Virus record (IMG/VR): IMGVR_UViG_3300008448_011588
Location: 1-64,000 of that record
Strand: one strand, 5' to 3'
Origin: a virus
DNA: 64,000 nucleotides
Under the pieces are notes generated by a model that was not told the DNA's origin, searched no databases, and saw only the letters and a program-made list of their open reading frames with translations. Made by a program: the position numbers and the translations under genes. Below are positions 8,846-16,550 of this stretch, one piece after another (positions within the stretch are counted from its first letter, which is position 1; each line of letters begins with the position of its first letter).

Positions 8846-8887
8846 ACCGATACAAATATACTTATTTTTTTAAAAATAAACATCGGT
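8846..8887. repeat. Nested inverted repeat in divergent intergenic region
   Basis: accgat (8846-8851) pairs with atcggt (8882-8887), and inside it attttt (8864-8869) pairs with aaaaat (8872-8877). It lies between the divergent bS21 gene and the gene starting at 8902 and encloses the TATATTTG element. It could be an operator or a structured leader; its T-run is not placed like a standard terminator. Confidence 0.5.
8853..8860 (-). promoter_or_regulatory. Host-type TAnnTTTG promoter element for rpsU
   Basis: The minus strand reads TATATTTG, a perfect match to the Bacteroidota -7 consensus TAnnTTTG, 45 bases upstream of the bS21 ATG. The matching -33 TTG about 20 bases further up is imperfect (GATG). 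Host polymerase could therefore express bS21 early. Confidence 0.45.
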
Positions 8888-8901
8888 AAAATGAAAAGTT
8901 G

Positions 8902-9363
8902 ATGAAAAAAGGGAAAACTTCACCAATCGCAGGATTTAAAAATGCGAAGGTGATTTATGGCACGGTAGATTCAGTTGAATTTAAGTCTTTATATTTAAAC
9001 ATACAAACTTGGGTAGAACCAATTGTTGATTCTGATAACTGGCAAAGGGTTGTATTAAATCTAACAAGGTCGATTAAACATACGGTACATGAAATATTAG
9101 ATAGATTAGTCTTTGAGGAAAACTTTATTGTGGATTTAGATTTAAGGTCAAGTGGATTATCTCTAAAGAAAAAATCGTTTTTAAATCTAGAGATAAATTT
9201 TTATATTAAAAAGAAAGATTTAGATTTTAAATCAAAAAAATTAAAGGATATATTGAAAAAAGTAACCAAGGAAATAATATCAATACACTTCACAAAAAAC
9301 GAATACTTCAAATTTTATTTACGTAAAACCGTCAAACCAAAGGAAACTATACTACAAAGTTGA
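8902..9363 (+). CDS. Hypothetical protein, head region
   Basis: 153 residues from the ATG at 8902; a TTG at 8899 is also in frame but less likely. It is Lys-rich with alternating hydrophobic strands and helices, for example NWQRVVLNLTRSIKHTVHEIL, and has no signal peptide or known motif. It lies between the bS21 gene and the prohead protease, so a head-assembly role is possible, but I do not recognise it. Confidence 0.6.
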   Translation: MKKGKTSPIAGFKNAKVIYGTVDSVEFKSLYLNIQTWVEPIVDSDNWQRVVLNLTRSIKHTVHEILDRLVFEENFIVDLDLRSSGLSLKKKSFLNLEINFYIKKKDLDFKSKKLKDILKKVTKEIISIHFTKNEYFKFYLRKTVKPKETILQS

Positions 9364-9372
9364 AAAACAAAG

Positions 9373-9380
9373 TATTTATT
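9373..9380 (+). promoter_or_regulatory. Late-type TATTTATT before prohead protease
   Basis: TATTTATT ends 7 bases before the protease ATG. Confidence 0.45.
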
Positions 9381-9387
9381 ATAAAAA

Positions 9388-10113
9388 ATGAATATGGAAG
9401 TTTTGAAACCCGGACAATCAGGCAAAGGCATTCTAATCGAATACGATGCTGGATACTTATCACCAACTGAAAAACGTAATGTTGATTTGATACATGAGTC
9501 CAAAGGAATGTTGGACCATTCAAAACCATTTGAATTCTACGCAGTACTTCAGAAATTTAACACCCCAAACAGAAACGGAAGAATATATCCTGAAAAAGTA
9601 TTAAAGAGAGAAGCCGACAATTATAAGAAAATGATTAACAAGGGTATTGCTTTATCCGAACTTAATCACCCTGAGTCATCACTTGTTGACTTGGACAGAG
9701 TTTCTCATTCAATTAGTGATATATGGTGGGAAGGTCCTGTTCTTATGGGTAAATTAAAATTATTAACTTCACCAGGTTTTCATGAGAGAGGTATTGTATC
9801 AACCAAAGGAGACCAAGCGGCAAATCTTTTAAGACAAGGTGTTACACTTGGTATATCATCTCGTGGTGTAGGGTCGCTTAAAAAAATTGGGGAACAAAAC
9901 GAAGTACAGGATGACTTTGAGTTGATTTGTTTTGACCTTGTATGGTCTCCATCCACTCCTGGTGCTTATCTTTTCACTGAACCTGATGACAGATTTAAGT
10001 TTGAAGAAAACTTGGATGAGGAGAAAAAAATGAAAGCTGAAAGAGAATTTGGTGGCCCAACCGACAAATCGCTTGACTTAATGAAGAAATTGAACGATTA
10101 TTTGGGTTACTAA
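9388..10113 (+). CDS. 21: Prohead maturation protease (T4 gp21-like, S77)
   Basis: This serine protease trims scaffold, capsid and internal proteins inside the prohead. The product has 241 residues (T4 gp21 about 212). A catalytic His lies in ELNHPES (H94) and the Ser in GISSRGVGS (S157 or S158), the order and spacing typical of the family. Other family-like segments are NGRIYP near residue 63 and FDLVWSPSTPGAYLF near the C-terminus. In T4 the enzyme cuts after Glu in [L/I]-x-E sites, and such sites occur in the capsid protein and in several small proteins here. Confidence 0.9.
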   Translation: MNMEVLKPGQSGKGILIEYDAGYLSPTEKRNVDLIHESKGMLDHSKPFEFYAVLQKFNTPNRNGRIYPEKVLKREADNYKKMINKGIALSELNHPESSLVDLDRVSHSISDIWWEGPVLMGKLKLLTSPGFHERGIVSTKGDQAANLLRQGVTLGISSRGVGSLKKIGEQNEVQDDFELICFDLVWSPSTPGAYLFTEPDDRFKFEENLDEEKKMKAEREFGGPTDKSLDLMKKLNDYLGY

Positions 10114-10124
10114 AACTCAATAAA

Positions 10125-10334
10125 ATGGACGAAAAATATTTTGTAGCAAAAATTACAACAGACATGCCTGACTCCGAAACAGGTAAAATTAAAAAATTAA
10201 GACAGGAAAAATTAGTTAAAGGTTATTCACCGACTGATGTTGAAGCAAAAGTGACAAAGGTTTTTGAGAACTATTCGGAAGACTGGAGAATAACAGCTAT
10301 TGTAGAAAGTAAAATTGATGAAGTGATAGGATAA
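10125..10334 (+). CDS. Small hypothetical protein
   Basis: 69 residues. The pattern KYFVAKITTDMPDSETGKIKK, then KLVKGYSPTDVEAKVTKVFE, looks like a small alpha/beta protein of the kind found next to gp21 in related phages. It is co-directional with the protease and is closed by a strong terminator. No known function. Confidence 0.6.
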   Translation: MDEKYFVAKITTDMPDSETGKIKKLRQEKLVKGYSPTDVEAKVTKVFENYSEDWRITAIVESKIDEVIG

Positions 10335-10356
10335 TCAAAAAATTATCAATAGTTGT

Positions 10357-10382
10357 AAAAGGAGGGGAAACCCTCCTTTTTT
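10357..10382 (+). terminator. Rho-independent terminator
   Basis: Perfect stem aaaaggaggg / ccctcctttt with a gaaa tetraloop and a following T run. Confidence 0.9.
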
Positions 10383-10393
10383 TTATTCTGATA

Positions 10394-10401
10394 TATTTAT
10401 C
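10394..10401 (+). promoter_or_regulatory. Late-type TATTTATC 4 bases before nuclease gene
   Basis: GATATATTTATC follows the terminator and ends 4 bases before the next ATG, predicting a nearly leaderless message. Confidence 0.5.
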
Positions 10402-10405
10402 AGAT

Positions 10406-11362
10406 ATGAAAATTACAATTTCAGAGGGTCAGTATAAGATACTATCAGAATATTTCAAAAGACCAACAGACCCTATTGCCGCTCATATTAGGAAAACATT
10501 GAAAGATGTTTATTCCCCATCTAATTGGGGTAAAATTGAAAACCCTGATGAGGGTTGTGCCACCGATTTTGGGGTCATTGGGGTTTATCAGCATATACCT
10601 GGTAAAGATGAATGGTCGATACTTAACAGATTTGACACCAATACCAAAGTAAGACGAAAAATGGAGTCCTTGTTTCATGAGGATGAACCTGATACTGAAT
10701 TAACTCCTAAAAAATTCATGGAGTGGATTACTCTGAACGCAGAAAGATTATTTAAGGGTCCAATCACTGATGAATTAGTAGAATTGAATAAAACCACAAT
10801 TGAGAGGGGAAATCAAAATGAAGATTATGCAATTCAAATATTACAAGAATTTTTCGGTGAGAACGCCAAAATTGTAAGATTTTGTTCTGGTGATATTAGA
10901 GACACTAGAAAGGGAATGGATATTGCGGTAACTGCGGGTGGTAAAACATTTCACGTACAAGTAAAACCATTTACCTACATAAGAAGTTTGGTTGATAAAG
11001 ATGGTGATACTTTTTTTGAAGTAACATCAAGGGGTTTTGACTCTACAAAATATTCTGAATCAAATGTACAAGTATTTTTATTCGTTGATTTAGATAGAAA
11101 AAGATATGTTGCATTCGCTAATAAGAAAAATAAAATTAGAAAAGTAACAACTGAAATAACAAGGTATGACGAACCGTATCTGTTAAGCAATATAAATTTT
11201 GAAGGTCAAACAAAAGTTAAGTCATATAGAAACACTCCTGTCGAAGACGATATATTCAAAGTCGGAGAAAGAAGATTACAAAATCTAGAATTTAGAAAAG
11301 CGGAAATCGAAAAAATGATTGAGCTTGAAAAACAAAAGTTAGGAAAATCAGGAGAAAAATAA
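10406..11362 (+). CDS. PD-(D/E)XK-like nuclease with capsid-targeting-like N-terminus
   Basis: 318 residues. Near the middle a conserved-looking glutamate helix (ERGNQNEDYAIQIL) is followed by RKGMDIAVTAGGKTFHVQVKPF. The D-x(n)-Q-x-K arrangement is typical of PD-(D/E)XK nuclease folds in which Glu is replaced by Gln. The C-terminus is a charged helix. The first 15 residues (MKITISEGQYKILSE) resemble the N-terminal segment of other small proteins in this window and end in LSE, a possible gp21 cleavage site. It sits between the protease and the scaffold. I infer a packaged nuclease; a DNA-repair or packaging role is the alternative. Confidence 0.55.
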   Translation: MKITISEGQYKILSEYFKRPTDPIAAHIRKTLKDVYSPSNWGKIENPDEGCATDFGVIGVYQHIPGKDEWSILNRFDTNTKVRRKMESLFHEDEPDTELTPKKFMEWITLNAERLFKGPITDELVELNKTTIERGNQNEDYAIQILQEFFGENAKIVRFCSGDIRDTRKGMDIAVTAGGKTFHVQVKPFTYIRSLVDKDGDTFFEVTSRGFDSTKYSESNVQVFLFVDLDRKRYVAFANKKNKIRKVTTEITRYDEPYLLSNINFEGQTKVKSYRNTPVEDDIFKVGERRLQNLEFRKAEIEKMIELEKQKLGKSGEK

Positions 11363-11416
11363 TAAAAAATATTTAGTATCAAAACGAATAATAAAAAATT
11401 TTTATGATTTGATACA

Positions 11417-11424
11417 TATTTATA
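11417..11424 (+). promoter_or_regulatory. Late-type TATTTATA before scaffold/capsid operon
   Basis: TATTTATA ends 20 bases before the scaffold ATG. No further such word occurs before the capsid gene, so the two are probably co-transcribed. Confidence 0.5.
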
Positions 11425-11444
11425 TAGAAAAATAAAAACAAAGA

Positions 11445-12965
11445 ATGGCAAAAGAAAAATCTATTGTTGAAGAAGCAATCCTCCAAATGAAAAATTTGGA
11501 AGAAGCGGTTGCGGAAAATGCAAAAGGAATACTTGCTTCGACTATGAAGGAAGAAATCAAAGAATTAGTAAAAGAATCTCTTAACGAACAAGGCGAAGAA
11601 GAGGTTGACATGGAAGTGGACATGGAAGAACCCGAAATGGAAGATGAGGACGAAATGGACTCAGACGAAATGGATATGGGTATGGAAATGGACACTGATA
11701 ACATCGAAGATGACGAACCTATCGACTTAACTGACAAATCAGATGAGGAGGTTTTACGTGTTTTCCAATTAATGGGTCCTGATGACCATATCGTTGTTAC
11801 TAAAGATGACAGCGGTAACATTAGTGTGAAAGATACTGAAACTGACAAAGAATACATGATTGTTGGTGAAGGAGAAGAATCTGATTACACATCTATGGAA
11901 AAAGACATGTATGACATGGCGGACGACTCAGAAATGGGTGATGCTATGATGGATGACACAATGATGGATGACACAATGATGGAAGATGACGACGTTATTC
12001 CTATGGAAGAAGAAGAATATCTATCTGAAAAAAGTGTTGAAGACATCGTTAATGACATATTCGATGAAGGTAATGAAGAACAAGAAGAAGGTTACGTCTA
12101 TGAAATCGACATGAATGAAGAATCTGACGATGATGAGGATGATACTGATGAGGAATCTGAAGGTATTGTCTATGAAATCGAAATGGATGAAGAAATCGAA
12201 GAGGACATGGATGAATCATATGACCAAGAAAATGAAGGTTACTTGGAAGAAGGTAAAAAATCCACCAGGGCTAAAGGCATGGGCATGGGTAAGGCTTCAA
12301 AATTCAAGTATCGTAAAAATCCGAATCAAGGCGAAGGGTTTAAAGTTGTTAAGAAAACCGCCAACAAAACTATGGGAACAGGAAGTGCTAAAAAAGGCTT
12401 CTCCTATGACAAGAATGGTGAAAATCTTGACGGCGAATTTAAAATTAAACCAAAAGGCGTTAAGAAGGCGGAAACAAAAGAAGCTGCACGTACATACGGA
12501 AATGGTTCTAAAGAAGGACGTGGTTTAAGAAAAGGAATCACACCTAACAGAAACTTGAAGTTTGAAAGTGTGGATAGCAGTGAGTTACAACTTCTTCGTG
12601 AAAAGAATGAAGAATACAGAAAAGCGTTGAACGTATTCAGAAACAAATTAAATGAAGTTGCCGTGTTTAATTCAAATTTGGCATACGCAACTCGTTTATT
12701 TACTGAACACTCAACATCTAAACAAGAGAAAATTAACATCTTGAGAAGATTTGATTCTGTTGAAACATTGAAAGAATCGAAGAATTTGTACAAATCAATC
12801 AAAGATGAGTTGTCAGGAAGTTCTGCTCAACCAATGAATGAGTCAATCGGTCAAGTAATCGAAAAGGCACCATCAACAGGTTCAGCAATCAACTTAATTG
12901 AGTCAAAAACATATGAAAACCCTCAATTCCTGAGAATGAAAGATTTGATGAATAAATTAAAATAA
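11445..12965 (+). CDS. Prohead core scaffold protein (T4 gp22-like)
   Basis: 506 residues, much longer than T4 gp22 (about 269). An N-terminal helix is followed by an extremely acidic Asp/Glu/Met region (about residues 48-255, including repeated MMDDT units), then a basic Lys/Gly-rich segment. A C-terminal helical domain contains NEVAVFNSNLAYATRLFTEH and SKQEKINILRRFDSVETLKE, which is the part that looks like gp22-type scaffolds. It sits directly upstream of the capsid gene, as gp22 does in T4. The acidic expansion is likely to be removed or internal in the mature head. Confidence 0.7.
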   Translation: MAKEKSIVEEAILQMKNLEEAVAENAKGILASTMKEEIKELVKESLNEQGEEEVDMEVDMEEPEMEDEDEMDSDEMDMGMEMDTDNIEDDEPIDLTDKSDEEVLRVFQLMGPDDHIVVTKDDSGNISVKDTETDKEYMIVGEGEESDYTSMEKDMYDMADDSEMGDAMMDDTMMDDTMMEDDDVIPMEEEEYLSEKSVEDIVNDIFDEGNEEQEEGYVYEIDMNEESDDDEDDTDEESEGIVYEIEMDEEIEEDMDESYDQENEGYLEEGKKSTRAKGMGMGKASKFKYRKNPNQGEGFKVVKKTANKTMGTGSAKKGFSYDKNGENLDGEFKIKPKGVKKAETKEAARTYGNGSKEGRGLRKGITPNRNLKFESVDSSELQLLREKNEEYRKALNVFRNKLNEVAVFNSNLAYATRLFTEHSTSKQEKINILRRFDSVETLKESKNLYKSIKDELSGSSAQPMNESIGQVIEKAPSTGSAINLIESKTYENPQFLRMKDLMNKLK

Positions 12966-12993
12966 ACTTTAAATTAATAAAAAACCAAACAAA

Positions 12994-14847
12994 ATGGGAG
13001 CATTATTAGAATCAGGTCTTGTTGGTAACATCGGTCTTAAGCACCTTAAAGTTATCAAAGAAGATACTATCAACAAATGGGACAAATTAGGGTTCCTCGA
13101 AGGTCTTAAGGGCCACCTAAAAGAAAATGTTGCGCAGTTATATGAAAACCAAGCGTCACATTTGATTAACGAAGCAACTTCTGACGGTTCTTCAGGTTCA
13201 TTTGAAACTGTTGTATTCCCAATCGTTAGACGTGTATTCTCTAAGTTACTTGCTAACGACATTGTATCTGTACAAGCTATGAACTTACCAATTGGTAAAT
13301 TGTTCTACTTCGTACCGAAGATTCAAGGTTATAACAATGGTGTTGGTGGTTCCTCAACCGGACCATTTGACTCAAGTTCAGGTCAGCACTACGCACCTGT
13401 AGGTTCACCTGGTAATTACCCTGGTGACCCAAATTCTGGTTACACTTTGTCAAATGGTTCATACAACGGTACTTATGCTAAAAACCTTTATGATTTATTC
13501 TATGAAGGCACTGAACCTGGATTGAACCCAGCAGGTCTTTTTGACTATTCAAAAGGTCGTTGGTCGGCAGTAACCACATCAGCTACAGTTGTTGCTTGGT
13601 CTAATGGTACACTAGAACCCGCTCAGTCAGTTTACATCGGTAACAACATAAGAAAAGTTATTATCAGAGTTGGTGGTTTCACTAACACTGGTGTAGGTAA
13701 ATTAATAGCACCTGATGGTAATGAGATTGATACTGAAACTTTCTTGGCTAGTTTGATTGTTTATACTGGTACAGGTATTAGCGCGTCAACAACACCATGT
13801 GCGATTTCTACAGGACCACTTTTGTATAGAGTTGTAACTCAACAGTATGGTAAGGGTATTGTTAGTCCTACCTACACTCCAACAACAACTACTTGGCCTA
13901 CCGATGGTGGTGGTGGTACTTATGATAAAGTTTGTGACCAGACAGGTTATATCTATTTAGAAGTTGATTTGTCATGTCCTACATGTCCAACATGTGGTAG
14001 TGACACTATCGATGGTTACACAGGTGCAACTATCACTAACATTTTCTCAGGTTCAGCATTTAACGTAGCTTGGAGACGTTATGAAGAACTCGAATTCGAA
14101 GATAAAATCGGTGAAGTTTCTTTCGACCTTGAGTCAGTAACAGTTTCTGTGACTGAAAGAAAGTTGAGAGCTCAGTGGTCACCAGAACTTGCTCAAGACG
14201 TTGCGGCATTCCACAACATCGACGCTGAAGCCGAATTGACAGCTTTATTGTCAGAACAAGTTGCGGCTGAAATTGACCGTGAAATTCTTCGTGACCTTCG
14301 TAAAGGAGCGGCTTGGAATTTACGTTGGGATTACAACGGATGGAGAAGAGTTGCTAATACAACTTCTTACACTCAAAAAGACTGGAACCAAACTTTGATT
14401 ACAGCAATCAACCAATTATCTGCTCAAATTCACAAGTCAACACTTCGTGGTGGAGCAAACTGGATTGTTGTTTCTTCCGAAGTTTCAGCTATCTTTGATG
14501 ACTTGGAATATTTCCACGTTTCAAATGCGTCACCTGAACAAGACCAATACAACATGGGTATTGAGAGAGTGGGTACACTTGCTGGTCGTTACCAAGTATA
14601 TCGTGACCCATACTTCCCATCAAACCAAGTATTGATTGGTCATAAAGGTACATCGTTACTTGATACTGGTTACATTTACGCACCGTATGTACCACTTCAA
14701 TTAACTCCAACTATGTACAACCCATTCAACTTTACACCTATCAAGGGTATCATGACACGTTACGCGAAGAAAATGGTTAATAACCGTTTCTACGGACGTA
14801 TCACAGTTGATGGTGTACGTACATTTGACTTACAAGAACTTAGATAA
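12994..14847 (+). CDS. 23: Major capsid protein (T4 gp23-like)
   Basis: 617 residues (T4 gp23 is 521). The N-terminus shows a cleavable segment ending HLINE60-A61, a good [L/I]-x-E site for the gp21-type protease at nearly the place cut in T4 (after residue 65). The following FETVVFPIVRRVFSKLLAND and PIGKLFYFVPKIQG are characteristic of the family, as are VSVTERKLRAQWSPELAQD and GRITVDGVRTFDLQ in the HK97-fold core. The extra length lies in a Gly/Ser/Thr-rich insertion (about 110-350) with a CPTCPTCG cysteine cluster. A strong terminator follows. Confidence 0.93.
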   Translation: MGALLESGLVGNIGLKHLKVIKEDTINKWDKLGFLEGLKGHLKENVAQLYENQASHLINEATSDGSSGSFETVVFPIVRRVFSKLLANDIVSVQAMNLPIGKLFYFVPKIQGYNNGVGGSSTGPFDSSSGQHYAPVGSPGNYPGDPNSGYTLSNGSYNGTYAKNLYDLFYEGTEPGLNPAGLFDYSKGRWSAVTTSATVVAWSNGTLEPAQSVYIGNNIRKVIIRVGGFTNTGVGKLIAPDGNEIDTETFLASLIVYTGTGISASTTPCAISTGPLLYRVVTQQYGKGIVSPTYTPTTTTWPTDGGGGTYDKVCDQTGYIYLEVDLSCPTCPTCGSDTIDGYTGATITNIFSGSAFNVAWRRYEELEFEDKIGEVSFDLESVTVSVTERKLRAQWSPELAQDVAAFHNIDAEAELTALLSEQVAAEIDREILRDLRKGAAWNLRWDYNGWRRVANTTSYTQKDWNQTLITAINQLSAQIHKSTLRGGANWIVVSSEVSAIFDDLEYFHVSNASPEQDQYNMGIERVGTLAGRYQVYRDPYFPSNQVLIGHKGTSLLDTGYIYAPYVPLQLTPTMYNPFNFTPIKGIMTRYAKKMVNNRFYGRITVDGVRTFDLQELR

Positions 14848-14866
14848 TCTTATCTATAGTATAATT

Positions 14867-14894
14867 AAAAAGGGACGAGAAATCGTCCCTTTTT
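14867..14894 (+). terminator. Terminator after major capsid gene
   Basis: Stem aaaaagggacga / tcgtcccttttt with a gaaa loop and a T-rich tail. Confidence 0.9.
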
Positions 14895-14962
14895 TATTTA
14901 TAAATATATTGTAAAAAACATCACATAATAAGTTTATTTTACAAATTGCGTGAATTAGACTA

Positions 14963-14970
14963 TATTTATC
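14963..14970 (+). promoter_or_regulatory. Late-type TATTTATC before barrel gene
   Basis: TATATTTATC ends 30 bases before the ATG at 15001. A second such word (14895-14902) overlaps the terminator tail. Confidence 0.4.
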
Positions 14971-15000
14971 ATTATTATAATAAATTTTAAAAAACAAATA

Positions 15001-15795
15001 ATGAAAAAACAAATCTTATTTTTAACCTTAATGATTATGTCGTTATTTACAATGGCCCAAACTTCAGTTCCTGTAGATACGACAAAAACCGGTGGTCTAT
15101 TCTACAAACCGGCTAAAAAACAAAGTCCGTTCACAAGTGAATTTGGTATTGCCACATCTAATCTTTGGAGAGGTGTTGATGTAGGTAAGCAACCCGTAAT
15201 AAAAATGATTGCGGATTATCAACCAGTAGATTGGTTTACACTAACTTCAGAGGCGAATGTGGTGTATAATCAATTTAAAGATGGTTATGGAAACACAGTG
15301 AAGAATCAAGCAATGTTCAATATCTATAACACTTCTTTAGGCGTTCAGGACATTTACTTTACTCAAAACACTTTTTTACAGAGTGATACAAATTATTTCC
15401 ATTATAATAAAAAAACAACTTCCCACTTTTTAGAAGCGGCTATTAGATATAAGGGTGATGCTAAAAGTAGAATTGACTTTTTAGCAACTTATGTGTTCTA
15501 CCAAAACGAAGCTTACAAAAAAGGAGCGGCATATTTTGAAGCAACCTACCACTTGGATTATAACGCGGACCTATTCGTAGGATACGTGACAGGAGAATCC
15601 CAAGTTAATTTCCAACAAAAGGCGGGTTTCACTAATGTCGGTGTTGTTGTTAAAAGAACATTACAATTCTCTAAAACAACTGACGCAAATACAAGACTTA
15701 CAATTATGGTAAATCCTATGTATAAAACGGCAATTGTACCAAACTCAACGGTTGCTAATAGACCTATTACGGCCAATCTACAGATATTATTTTAA
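15001..15795 (+). CDS. Exported outer-membrane beta-barrel-like protein
   Basis: 264 residues. A classical signal peptide (Lys2-3, hydrophobic core, cleavage at TMA-Q20) is followed by alternating amphipathic strands, for example FGIATSNLWRGVDVG and FTLTSEANVVYNQF, and the protein ends in a phenylalanine, as outer-membrane barrels do. The SNLWRG strand resembles the start of TorF-like putative porins. The gene is monocistronic, with its own promoter word and terminator, directly after the capsid operon. It may change the infected cell's surface, for instance to exclude other phages, but that is inference; a host-derived porin is the alternative. Confidence 0.7.
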   Translation: MKKQILFLTLMIMSLFTMAQTSVPVDTTKTGGLFYKPAKKQSPFTSEFGIATSNLWRGVDVGKQPVIKMIADYQPVDWFTLTSEANVVYNQFKDGYGNTVKNQAMFNIYNTSLGVQDIYFTQNTFLQSDTNYFHYNKKTTSHFLEAAIRYKGDAKSRIDFLATYVFYQNEAYKKGAAYFEATYHLDYNADLFVGYVTGESQVNFQQKAGFTNVGVVVKRTLQFSKTTDANTRLTIMVNPMYKTAIVPNSTVANRPITANLQILF

Positions 15796-15816
15796 TCTGA
15801 TATAAGATTTTTGATT

Positions 15817-15846
15817 AAAGGAGGGTATAACCCTCCTTTTTTTTTA
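15817..15846 (+). terminator. Terminator after barrel gene
   Basis: Stem aaaggaggg / ccctccttt, loop tataa, followed by eight or more T. Confidence 0.9.
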
Positions 15847-15910
15847 GACAAAAATATTTAATCCTTCGACATAAAATCTTATAGAAACAGAATATGAATA
15901 TTTATTAAGA

Positions 15911-15918
15911 TATTTATA
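15911..15918 (+). promoter_or_regulatory. Late-type GATATTTATA before nuclease/subtilase pair
   Basis: GATATTTATA ends 17 bases before the ATG at 15936. No other such word precedes the subtilase, so the two genes probably share it. Confidence 0.55.
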
Positions 15919-15935
15919 TATGAATTGTTTTTTAT

Positions 15936-16517
15936 ATGAGGTTTATTTTATTCTCGATTTTATTATTTTTACAAATTAGTGTTTTTTCACAGTTAAGAGA
16001 TTCGGTCTATGTTAAGACTGAAATTTTTAATATTGTCTATTCTGAAAAATTACAACAACCTAAGTGGGTTGAATATAACGTGATATGTCACGATGGTAAA
16101 ATATCTAGAAAAGGGTTAGATTTTTATCCTATAAAGGGAATAGTTACTTCTACAAATGAAGATTATGAAAATAATATTTATGATAAGGGCCATCTAGCAC
16201 CCGCAGCGGACTTCAATTGTAATCAAGACTATCTAAAACAAACATTTTCTTACTTGAATTGTGTTCTACAACACGAAAGATTAAATAGAGGGGTTTGGAG
16301 ATTACTAGAATCTCGTGAGAGAGAACTCTCAAAACAATATAAGGTATCTGTTGAAATAAGAATTAATTACAGTAAAAATTCAAAAGTCCTGTCAACAGGG
16401 GCCACAGTTCCCGATTCTTTTACTAAGACAATTATGTATAATAATAAAAAAGAAAAATATTTCTTCAAAAATGAAGAACCGAAATCATCTGACCCTAATT
16501 TATATAGGGTTAATTGA
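15936..16517 (+). CDS. Secreted DNA/RNA non-specific endonuclease
   Basis: 193 residues. An N-terminal signal peptide (MRFILFSILLFLQISVFS, then Gln) predicts export. The catalytic region has YDKGHLAPAADF, equivalent to the DRGH motif with the general-base His. Next comes FSYLNCVLQHERLNRGVWRLLE, matching the family's metal-binding Asn followed by N-x(3)-W and a Glu. Members of this family cut DNA and RNA without sequence preference. A secreted nuclease from a phage could act in the periplasm or outside the cell, on extracellular DNA or on incoming competitor DNA. It is followed, 33 bases on, by a secreted protease. Confidence 0.85.
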   Translation: MRFILFSILLFLQISVFSQLRDSVYVKTEIFNIVYSEKLQQPKWVEYNVICHDGKISRKGLDFYPIKGIVTSTNEDYENNIYDKGHLAPAADFNCNQDYLKQTFSYLNCVLQHERLNRGVWRLLESRERELSKQYKVSVEIRINYSKNSKVLSTGATVPDSFTKTIMYNNKKEKYFFKNEEPKSSDPNLYRVN

Positions 16518-16550
16518 TGTTTAATAAACAAATAAAATAAAATTAAAAAA

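Noticed and set aside
8808-8901. Inverted repeat as a rho-independent terminator for the gene ending at 8622
   Set aside because: It lies more than 200 bases away beyond the bS21 gene, has a long interrupted stem and sits in a divergent promoter gap.
12115-12528. Forward frame of 137 Lys/Met-rich residues inside the scaffold gene
   Set aside because: Shifted-frame shadow of the acidic scaffold sequence; no start context and composition explained by the real frame.
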